NCBI GenBank assembly: GCA_013043085.1
Contig: JABDOU010000206.1
Span: 1-11,563, forward strand
Direction of reading: 5' to 3'
Length of the DNA stretch: 11,563 nt
Source of the DNA: Acidimicrobiia bacterium
Lineage (GTDB): Bacteria; Actinomycetota; Acidimicrobiia; Spongiisociales; SHLN01
The translations under genes and the position numbers were made by a program. Positions 5,588 through 11,563 of the stretch are shown in pieces. The notes beneath the pieces were generated by a model, which did no database searches, was not told the origin of the DNA, and worked only from the letters and a program-made list of their open reading frames with translations. The first letter of the stretch is position 1; each line of letters begins with the position of its first letter.

Positions 5588-7039
5588 TTGGAAGCCACAG
5601 CAGACATCGGAGTGATCGGGCTTGCGGTGATGGGCCGCAATCTGATCATGAACATGAACGACCACGGATTCACCGTCGCCGCTCACAACCGCACGACCGA
5701 GCGAGTCGACGAATTCCTCGCAGGGGAGGCGGCGGGGTCGAACGTGGTCGGGGTACACACTCTCGAAGAGCTGGTCGGTGTTCTGAAACCTCCCCGGCGG
5801 GTCATGCTCATGATCAAGGCCGGTGACCCGGTCGACAAGACAATCGAGTCTCTGCTCCCGCTTCTGAAGCCGGGAGACATCATCATCGACGGCGGCAACT
5901 CACTGTTCACGGACACCATGAAACGCACGGCCAGAGTCGAGAAGGCGGGCATGCGTTACATCGGCACGGGGGTATCCGGGGGAGAGGAAGGCGCAAGGTA
6001 CGGGCCTTCCATCATGCCGGGTGGCACCGAATCTGCGTGGGAGCACGTGCGCTCGATCTTCCAGGGAATTTCAGCCAAGGTGGACGATACGCCCTGCTGC
6101 GACTGGGTCGGTGCCGATGGCGCCGGTCACTATGTGAAGATGGTTCACAACGGCATTGAATACGGCGACATGCAAATCATCGCCGAGGCCTATGACATGA
6201 TGCGGCGTGGTCTCGGGATGTCTCACGACGAGATGCACGAGGTGTTCGCCGAATGGAATCGTGGGAAGCTCGATTCGTACCTGATCGAGATTACGGCTGA
6301 CATCATGGCGGTCAAGGATGAGTCAGGCGGTCCACTGTTGGACAAGATTCTCGACGCGGCGGGTCAGAAGGGGACCGGCAAGTGGACCGTCATCTCTTCA
6401 ATGGAGCTCGGACAGCCGGTGACGCTGGTCGGCGAAGCGGTATACGCACGAATCGTGTCGGCCTTGAAGGATCAGCGTGTCACGGCTGCCGGAATTCTCA
6501 GCGGGCCGCCGACGGCCATCGACGGGAACCGCAAGGACATCCTGGCCGATCTCGGTGATGCTCTTTATGCCTCCAAGATCGTCAGTTACGCCCAGGGCTT
6601 CATGCTCATGGACGAGGCCGCCGATGAGCACGGCTGGGAACTCGATTTTGCAGGTATCGCCTCGATGTGGCGCGGTGGTTGCATTATCCGGTCCAGGTTC
6701 TTGAGCGACATCATGGAGGCCTACCAGGCAAGTCCCGAACTTCGCCAGCTGTTGTTGAATGACTTCTTCGCGGCCGAGGTGACGGCCGCGCAGGCCGGCT
6801 GGCGGCGCACTGTGGCGCGAGCTATTGCTGCTGGTATTCCTACCCCGGCCTACAGCTCCGCCCTGGCCTTCTTCGATGGGTATCGAACCGAGCGATTGCC
6901 GGCCAGCCTCATTCAGGCACAGCGTGACTATTTCGGAGCTCACACGTATGAGCGTGTCGATCGCGAGCGTGGAGAGTTCTTTCACACCAACTGGACAGGA
7001 ACCGGCGGCGACGTTTCGTCGACGAGCTACGAAGTGTGA
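5588..7039 (+). CDS. gnd: 6-phosphogluconate dehydrogenase (NADP+, decarboxylating)
   Basis: The enzyme converts 6-phosphogluconate to ribulose 5-phosphate and CO2 with reduction of NADP+, the last oxidative step of the pentose phosphate pathway, in the cytosol. At 483 residues it is the long dimeric form. Seen: the Rossmann fingerprint IGVIGLAVMGRNL (7-19), AHNRT at 32-36 for the NADP 2'-phosphate, DGGN (101-104), the signature VSGGEEGARYGPS (129-141), and HYVKMVHNGIEYGDMQ with the catalytic Lys184 and Glu191. The C-terminal tail (QRDYFGAHTYERVD, then FFHTNWTG) closes the active site of the partner subunit. Translation starts at TTG with a strong AGGAGG. The usual companions zwf, tal and opcA are not adjacent. 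The AEC transporter starts about 50 bases downstream on the same strand. Confidence 0.97.
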   Translation: MEATADIGVIGLAVMGRNLIMNMNDHGFTVAAHNRTTERVDEFLAGEAAGSNVVGVHTLEELVGVLKPPRRVMLMIKAGDPVDKTIESLLPLLKPGDIIIDGGNSLFTDTMKRTARVEKAGMRYIGTGVSGGEEGARYGPSIMPGGTESAWEHVRSIFQGISAKVDDTPCCDWVGADGAGHYVKMVHNGIEYGDMQIIAEAYDMMRRGLGMSHDEMHEVFAEWNRGKLDSYLIEITADIMAVKDESGGPLLDKILDAAGQKGTGKWTVISSMELGQPVTLVGEAVYARIVSALKDQRVTAAGILSGPPTAIDGNRKDILADLGDALYASKIVSYAQGFMLMDEAADEHGWELDFAGIASMWRGGCIIRSRFLSDIMEAYQASPELRQLLLNDFFAAEVTAAQAGWRRTVARAIAAGIPTPAYSSALAFFDGYRTERLPASLIQAQRDYFGAHTYERVDRERGEFFHTNWTGTGGDVSSTSYEV

Positions 7040-7088
7040 CGGTACCGGCCGGGTTTGGTGAGGCACCGGTTTGTGCCAGCATGCACAC

Positions 7089-7991
7089 GTGGCTGAACTC
7101 TTTCGGATCTTCGTCGATGTTCTGATTCCCGTCGCAGTGGTGGTAGCGGCCGGATACCTGGCCGCCCGCCGCTGGAGTCTGGATCACCGTCCGATGGGGA
7201 CGCTCGCCTATTGGCTCCTTGCGCCGGCGTTCATCTTCCGACTTCTTGCCGATCCTGCCGCGTTTCGAGGTCCGGTATTCGGAATGCTTGGCGCATCGTT
7301 GATCACGGTGATCGTGCTGTGGATCATGATGGCGCTGCTTCTTCGCGATGCAGACCCCGAACGACGTGTCCTCGATTCCATGGCGGCCAGCTTCGGCAAC
7401 GTAGGCAACCTTGGCTTTCCAATCGTCCTGTTTGCATTGGGGAGCGAAGCTCTCCCGGCGGCCGCGATTCACTTCCTGGCGATAACTATTGGAGTGTTTG
7501 TATTGGGGATCTCGGCATCAGCACGACTGCGAAGTGGCACGGCTATCAAGGCGTTGACGCGAGTTGCCACGACACCTGCGATTGCGGTGACGCCGTTTGC
7601 GTTTGCATTCGCCGGATTCGAGTGGCAACTGCCCACGTTTGCCGGCCGCTCGGTAGATCTGCTGGCTGATGCGATGATTCCCGTCATGTTGCTGACCCTG
7701 GGCATGCAGCTGGCGTCGAGCCATCTCACTTCGGGTCTTGGGCGTCTCGGATTGATCGGCGTCGCAAAACTGGTCGTCGCTCCCCTTATCTACTTTCCGC
7801 TCGCAGCGCTGTTTGGCCTAACGGGTGATGCTCGCGATGCAGGCCTGTTGCTTGCCGCGATGCCGACCGCCGTTCTGGTCGGACTCATCTCGGTCGAGTT
7901 CGATCTCGAAACGGAAGTTGCGACTGCCGCAATACTCGGCACTTCGCTGGTTTCTTTCGCAACCCTGGGCTTGATTATCCGATTTTTGTGA
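7089..7991 (+). CDS. AEC-family (auxin efflux carrier-like) membrane transporter
   Basis: This is an inner-membrane protein of 300 residues with about ten hydrophobic segments arranged as two five-helix halves, the architecture of the AEC/bile-acid-arsenite superfamily. The N-terminal half contains FGNVGNLGFPIVLFALG, the family's Asn/Gly/Pro motif that breaks a helix in the middle of the membrane. The second half has IPVMLLTLGMQL and ends with MPTAVLVGLISVEFDL before the last helix. Relatives export organic anions such as malate or malonate, but the substrate here cannot be read from sequence. The start is uncertain. GTG 7089 gives the usual N-terminus (MAELFRIFVDVLIPV) and has a weak -10-like CAGCAT six bases upstream; TTG 7071 would add six residues. 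It may be read through from gnd. Its 3' end overlaps the convergent hydrolase gene by 17 bases. Confidence 0.88.
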   Translation: MAELFRIFVDVLIPVAVVVAAGYLAARRWSLDHRPMGTLAYWLLAPAFIFRLLADPAAFRGPVFGMLGASLITVIVLWIMMALLLRDADPERRVLDSMAASFGNVGNLGFPIVLFALGSEALPAAAIHFLAITIGVFVLGISASARLRSGTAIKALTRVATTPAIAVTPFAFAFAGFEWQLPTFAGRSVDLLADAMIPVMLLTLGMQLASSHLTSGLGRLGLIGVAKLVVAPLIYFPLAALFGLTGDARDAGLLLAAMPTAVLVGLISVEFDLETEVATAAILGTSLVSFATLGLIIRFL

Positions 7992-8769
7992 GTTTGTCGT
8001 CGAAGAACGACAGGACGTGTTCGAGCGCCTTCCAGGTTGGATGATCATCTTCTTCAACGAGATGTTCGGTGAGTACCGAGTGAGCCATGCGGCTTATGCC
8101 ATGCGGGTTGTCACGCGACGAGTCGATTTCGACCCCGATGAAGTTCTCGCCGAGGAGAGCTCGCAGAGTCTCGAACCTCGAGGCGCGAACGGACAGGTCA
8201 GATGTAAACCGGAGACCGAGCACCTGGCAACCCTGGTCGGCCCGTTGCTTGACGGTCTCGAGATCCTCTTGTGAGAGACCGAGTGATGCCTGCCGAGCTG
8301 ACCCGATTGGTAACGGAATGGCAGGTTGGCTCAACACCGGCGCCGCGACCGTGTCGTCGACCATCATCGCCAGAGCAAATCCTCCCGTGAGGCACATGCC
8401 GACAACCCCTACCCCGGGCCCACCGACTTCCTCATGCAAACGACGAGCGAGGTGACGCAACCAGACCGTGATGGGGCTCGCTTTGTCCATCGCGAAGCAG
8501 TGGAATTCTCGCGAAACGCACGCTCTCGTCAGAGATGAAGCCGCGTATTGCGGGCTGTACGGCTTCATTGGGGTTCCGAAGAGAGACGGCATCATGACGG
8601 TGAATCCGCGATCAACGACTCTGCGTGCAAAGTCGACTACCGGAGGTGTGATACCGGGGACTTCATGGATCACCATCACGCCCGGCCCCGTCCCTGCTCG
8701 ATATACCGGATACGAACGGTTGTCGAAACTCACGAGGTTTTGATCGAACCCCGAAATGTCGATAGTCAT
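7975..8769 (-). CDS. Dienelactone hydrolase family protein
   Basis: This is an alpha/beta hydrolase of 264 residues. Seen: VMVIHEVPGI with Glu36, which in dienelactone hydrolase holds the nucleophile inactive until substrate binds; the nucleophile elbow GVVGMCLTGG with Cys126 in place of Ser; Asp191 in LRFTSD; and His230 in ISRMAHSVLT. Together they give the Cys-Asp-His triad of the family. The substrate is unknown. Classic members open lactone rings in chloroaromatic breakdown, but many actinobacterial homologues have no such context. The start at ATG 8769 is preceded by GGGAG eight bases upstream. A frame open to 8985 is rejected because the extra 72 residues are Arg-rich and antisense-like or overlap the synthetase gene. 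It follows the acyl-CoA synthetase by 43 bases on the same strand and is probably cotranscribed. Confidence 0.9.
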   Translation of the reverse strand: MTIDISGFDQNLVSFDNRSYPVYRAGTGPGVMVIHEVPGITPPVVDFARRVVDRGFTVMMPSLFGTPMKPYSPQYAASSLTRACVSREFHCFAMDKASPITVWLRHLARRLHEEVGGPGVGVVGMCLTGGFALAMMVDDTVAAPVLSQPAIPLPIGSARQASLGLSQEDLETVKQRADQGCQVLGLRFTSDLSVRASRFETLRALLGENFIGVEIDSSRDNPHGISRMAHSVLTEHLVEEDDHPTWKALEHVLSFFDDKLTKIG

Positions 8770-8812
8770 CGGTGGCGCTCCCGGGCTATGCCTGTACCGG
8801 TGCCGACGATAG

Positions 8813-10387
8813 CTAGCCGATATGGCGGTCGTGGCCCGCCCACGCTTTGTCGCGAAGTACGAACTTCTGGATCTTGCCCGTCGATGTCTTCGGTAGTTCC
8901 GTAAACACCACTCGCCTGGGTGCCTTGTACCTGGCGATGGTGTTCTTGACATGGTTGATGATGTCCTCTTCCGTCGCCCGCACATCCGGTTTCAGCGCGA
9001 CGTAGGCGACAGGAACCTCTCCCCATGTTTCATCGGGCTCGCCGATGACGGCCACCTCGAGCACAGAAGGATGGCGTGTGATCGCCTGCTCGACCTCGAT
9101 CGAAGATATGTTCTCGCCGCCCGAGATGATGATGTCCTTGCTGCGGTCCTTGAGCTCGATATAACCATCAGCGTGCATGACGCCCACGTCGCCCGTCCGG
9201 AACCATCCGCCGGGCATAGCGTTTGCCGTTGCCTCAGGATCCTTGTAGTACCCGCTCATGAGGTTGTTGCCTCGTGCCGCGACCTGTCCCATCGTGGCCC
9301 CGTCGGCCGGAACGTCGTTGCCTGCTATGTCGAGGACCCGTACGTGATCCGAGGCCAGCATCCCGACGCCCTGACGTGCCCTGATGCGGGCCTGTTCGTC
9401 ACGCGGAAGGTCGTTCCACTGTGGCTGCCACTGGCAGATGGTGAGCGGCCCGTATGTCTCGGTGAGGCCGTAGAGGTGGGTCACATTGATATTGAGTTCA
9501 GCCATCTCGGCCAGGATCGTCGGGGAGGGAGGTGCCCCCCCGGTTGCGGCCTCCACCTTCTGTGGAGCCGGGCCACCCTTGGCCGCCTCGTCGTGCGCAA
9601 TCATGGTGAGCACGGTGGGGGCTCCATTGAAATGTGTAACGCCCTCCGTGCGAATTGCATCCCAGACGTTGGCAGCCGTCAGCTCTCGCATACAGAGATG
9701 GGTGGCCCCGGCCGCCGTGGTTGCCCATGTGAATGTCCATCCGTTGCAATGAAACATCGGGAGTGTCCACAGGAACACGCTGCTCGTGTCGAGCCCGGCA
9801 TGGAAGGCGTTTGACAGAGCGTTCAAATATGCGCCCCGGTGCTGATACATGACACCTTTTGGCTGCCCGGTCGTTCCGGAGGTGTAGTTGAGGCTGATGA
9901 GGTCGCGCTCATCGGTCACTCGCAACTGTCTCGGCTCGGCATTGGCAATCATCGGTTCGTACTGATCGTCGGGGCCGTCTGCTCTGATCAGCGTGATGTC
10001 GTGGGGAGCCTGTTCCGCAATCGCCAATGCCTGTTCCTCCCACGCGTGGTCGTATATGAGGACTCGAGCTTCGGCATGGTTGACGATGTAGGACAGCTCA
10101 TTTGCGGAGAGACGTTGGTTGAGCGCGACCAGCACGGCCCCGGCAAGAGGTACCCCATTGTGAGGCTCGAGCAGCACCCGGGTGTTGGGAGCGAGGACGG
10201 CGACTCGATCTCCCGGTCGAACCCCATGGGCGATGAGCGCTCCGGCGAGACGCTGTGCCCTGTCCCACATCTCAGAGTACGTGAACCGGTAGTCACCATC
10301 GACAATGGCAGGACGATCGGCGAATGCCACCGAGGATCGCTTCAGAAAGTTGACGGGCGACAGCGGCGTATCCCACGGTTCGGCCAT
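8813..10387 (-). CDS. Acyl-CoA synthetase (AMP-forming), medium/long-chain FadD/AlkK-like
   Basis: This is a complete adenylate-forming ligase of 524 residues that activates a carboxylic acid with ATP and attaches CoA. Seen in order: the AMP-binding loop YTSGTTGQPKGVMYQH (168-183), LPMFHCNGWTF (209-219), ATGGAP (281-286), YGLTETYGP (306-314), GWFRTGDVG (394-402), the hinge KDRSKDIIISGGENIS (413-428) and the catalytic Lys505 in TSTGKIQK. The wording FHCNGWTF and ISGGENISSIEVE fits the group holding AlkK, DmdB and actinobacterial FadD proteins for medium- or long-chain acids, so the substrate is not fixed. The start at ATG 10387 has AAAGGA nine bases upstream and a promoter at 10416-10444. A frame to 10483 crosses that promoter and is rejected. 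The downstream dienelactone hydrolase gene probably shares the transcript. Confidence 0.93.
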   Translation of the reverse strand: MAEPWDTPLSPVNFLKRSSVAFADRPAIVDGDYRFTYSEMWDRAQRLAGALIAHGVRPGDRVAVLAPNTRVLLEPHNGVPLAGAVLVALNQRLSANELSYIVNHAEARVLIYDHAWEEQALAIAEQAPHDITLIRADGPDDQYEPMIANAEPRQLRVTDERDLISLNYTSGTTGQPKGVMYQHRGAYLNALSNAFHAGLDTSSVFLWTLPMFHCNGWTFTWATTAAGATHLCMRELTAANVWDAIRTEGVTHFNGAPTVLTMIAHDEAAKGGPAPQKVEAATGGAPPSPTILAEMAELNINVTHLYGLTETYGPLTICQWQPQWNDLPRDEQARIRARQGVGMLASDHVRVLDIAGNDVPADGATMGQVAARGNNLMSGYYKDPEATANAMPGGWFRTGDVGVMHADGYIELKDRSKDIIISGGENISSIEVEQAITRHPSVLEVAVIGEPDETWGEVPVAYVALKPDVRATEEDIINHVKNTIARYKAPRRVVFTELPKTSTGKIQKFVLRDKAWAGHDRHIG

Positions 10388-10415
10388 TGATTCACGTCCT
10401 TTCGGTGATGGAGGC

Positions 10416-10444
10416 ACGCTAGCAACCGAGATATCCTGTGTCGA
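10416..10444 (-). promoter_or_regulatory. Promoter TCGACA-17-TAGCGT for the acyl-CoA synthetase gene
   Basis: On the minus strand -35 TCGACA (10439-10444; 5 of 6 to TTGACA) and -10 TAGCGT (10416-10421) are exactly 17 bases apart. The implied leader of about 20-25 bases carries the AAAGGA ribosome site (10397-10402). The rest of the 156-base gap up to 10543 shows no further gene or terminator. Confidence 0.55.
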
Positions 10445-10543
10445 TGGACCGCCGCCCCACACACGGTTGGGTCGAAGGCTCATGTGTCATTCCGGTGAAC
10501 TGGCGTCAAGCTGGTGCACACACTTCAGTCGTAGCCGTCAGTC

Positions 10544-11563
10544 CTACCCGCTCGCTGCCCAAATCAGCAGGGACCGGTCGGCAGTTCCAACGATGAGTGT
10601 GGCTGATTGGTTCGAGTGCTCAACAGTTGCCAGGTTGGTGGTCAGACGATCCGGCAGATCAATGGAGAGGACACTCCGGGCTCCGTCCGCAGTCCTGGTG
10701 AGAGCTACCAGCCGACCCTGGTCTTGGGTTGGTACCAAGATCTCGGGGCGTTCGTCGCCGGTCACGTCGATCGCGATGCCTTGATCCACATTGCGACTTC
10801 GAATCCGATGCGTGCTGTACTCGGATGCGGTCGCCTGCAGTTCGAATCGGCCATCCGTCAGCTGATACCAGCGAACGATGCCGCCTATGTGAGGCGTGCG
10901 GACCTCGATGATCTCGGTTTCGCCGAGGGGTCCGGTTGGAGCGACTGCCAGCTGGTTGAGCCAACGGCTTCCCCGGCCGATCGGATCCGAGGTCGCCGCG
11001 ATTTCGCCCGTGCTCTCATAGGCGATCAGACGGGCGCCCTCTGAATCATTCGAGGCGGTCATGAGAAGTTCGTGTTCGCCGTCGTCGTCAATATCGGCCC
11101 ACATTGGCTTGATCATTTCGAACACAGTGCCGTCCGGCGCGTCGATCGTGAGCTCTACGCCGCTATCGATGATGGTCACGGTGGCGGCCTCGATGTCGTC
11201 TCCCAGGATGCCATGGGGATAAACATCGGTTGGGTCGCTCAGCACGGCAAGCCGGCCGGCCGGGCTTGCGACAATATGCCCATCGGCGAGAACTTCGCGA
11301 TCGGTTGCCTTGTCGATCAGGAATCCATTCGCGCCGACCCACACAAGAGCGCCATCAATCACGGAAGGTGGCGAGAACAGCGATGCACCTTCCGGAGGTG
11401 TCGCAAGTACGGCCGAACGGTCGTCGATAACCAATACCGGCGGCGTCCGGCGGTTCCATGGCTGGCGGGAGACCTCAACGACAGCTGCGTTGGAAACACG
11501 CATGGTGGTCAGGAGGTCGTCATCGGTCACTATCGAGATGATGAGGCCGTCATCGTCTGTGAC
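10544..11563 (-). CDS. Beta-propeller protein with FG-GAP/VCBS-like calcium loops, 5' truncated by window edge
   Basis: The frame stays open to base 11563 (339 residues shown), so the gene starts beyond the window. An in-frame GTG at 11528-11530 could be read as a start, but the 11 codons before it continue the same acidic, strand-like style. Function is not recognised. The sequence is almost wholly short beta strands with repeats of blade size. Two loops resemble the calcium-binding FG-GAP/VCBS motif: WADIDDDGEHELLM and AIDVTGDERPEILVPT (D-x-D/T-x-D-G-type). The last segments (LVALTRTADG, SATLIVGTADRSLLIWAAS) look like closing propeller blades. Such proteins are normally secreted or surface-anchored and used in binding, but the signal peptide would lie outside the window. 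It ends 156 bases before the synthetase start on the same strand; that gene has its own promoter. Confidence 0.75.
   Translation of the reverse strand, partial: VTDDDGLIISIVTDDDLLTTMRVSNAAVVEVSRQPWNRRTPPVLVIDDRSAVLATPPEGASLFSPPSVIDGALVWVGANGFLIDKATDREVLADGHIVASPAGRLAVLSDPTDVYPHGILGDDIEAATVTIIDSGVELTIDAPDGTVFEMIKPMWADIDDDGEHELLMTASNDSEGARLIAYESTGEIAATSDPIGRGSRWLNQLAVAPTGPLGETEIIEVRTPHIGGIVRWYQLTDGRFELQATASEYSTHRIRSRNVDQGIAIDVTGDERPEILVPTQDQGRLVALTRTADGARSVLSIDLPDRLTTNLATVEHSNQSATLIVGTADRSLLIWAASG

Noticed and set aside
7040..7088. ACCGG...CCGGT hairpin between gnd and the AEC gene
   Set aside because: The stem is five bases with a long loop and no T-run, too weak to call a terminator.
6398..7472. 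Minus-strand open frames opposite gnd and the AEC transporter
   Set aside because: They are antisense to conserved coding sequence, with Arg/His-rich composition and no recognisable domain.
8951..9814. 287-codon plus-strand open frame inside the acyl-CoA synthetase
   Set aside because: It is fully antisense to a well-supported enzyme gene and has no motifs, promoter or ribosome site.
1..11563. Defence island, mobile element, phage or CRISPR content
   Set aside because: No direct-repeat arrays, transposase, integrase, nuclease-effector pairs or composition shift were seen. The genes are typical chromosomal functions.

Overview
The window reads as ordinary chromosomal sequence from a high-GC actinobacterium, probably a deep branch such as Acidimicrobiia; no rRNA is present to settle this. 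Pointers are a mycothiol-type (TIGR03086/DinB-like) protein, a lipoprotein with a Thr/Pro-rich linker, several genes that appear to be leaderless, GTG/TTG starts, and two acyl-CoA synthetases. I see no tRNA, rRNA, CRISPR array, insertion sequence, integrase or phage gene, and no clear novel multigene system.

Layout, left to right. 1-492 (+) is the C-terminal end of a long-chain acyl-CoA synthetase cut by the window edge. Tail-to-tail with it is rfbC/rmlC (-), a dTDP-sugar 3,5-epimerase. Divergent from rmlC is a TIGR03086-type protein (+, 1145-1738). A secreted lipoprotein (-, ends 1831) and rnhB (RNase HII, +, from 2909) diverge from each other. rnhB converges on a small, probably ferredoxin-fold protein (-, 3619-3948). 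A 295-base interval that contains a coding-like remnant separates this from a membrane protein with a GspF-like N-terminus and a DUF3592-like C-terminus (-, 4244-5044). That gene diverges from a small acidic helical protein (+, 5162-5542). Next come gnd (6-phosphogluconate dehydrogenase, +) and an AEC-family transporter (+). A dienelactone-hydrolase-like gene (-) and an acyl-CoA synthetase (-) follow, probably as one transcript. A beta-propeller gene (-) with FG-GAP-like calcium loops runs off the right edge.

Most genes are functionally unrelated: pentose phosphate pathway, dTDP-sugar synthesis, RNA/DNA hybrid removal and fatty-acid activation. The only pair with an evident functional link is the acyl-CoA synthetase with the dienelactone hydrolase. 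The most informative structure is in the control regions. Four start codons sit 6-7 bases after a -10-like hexamer, as expected for leaderless transcripts. Two other genes carry a shared promoter form, TCGAC(A/C)-16/17-TAGCGT, ahead of a Shine-Dalgarno sequence. Three convergent gene pairs overlap at their 3' ends. A terminator-shaped hairpin lies antisense inside the membrane-protein gene.
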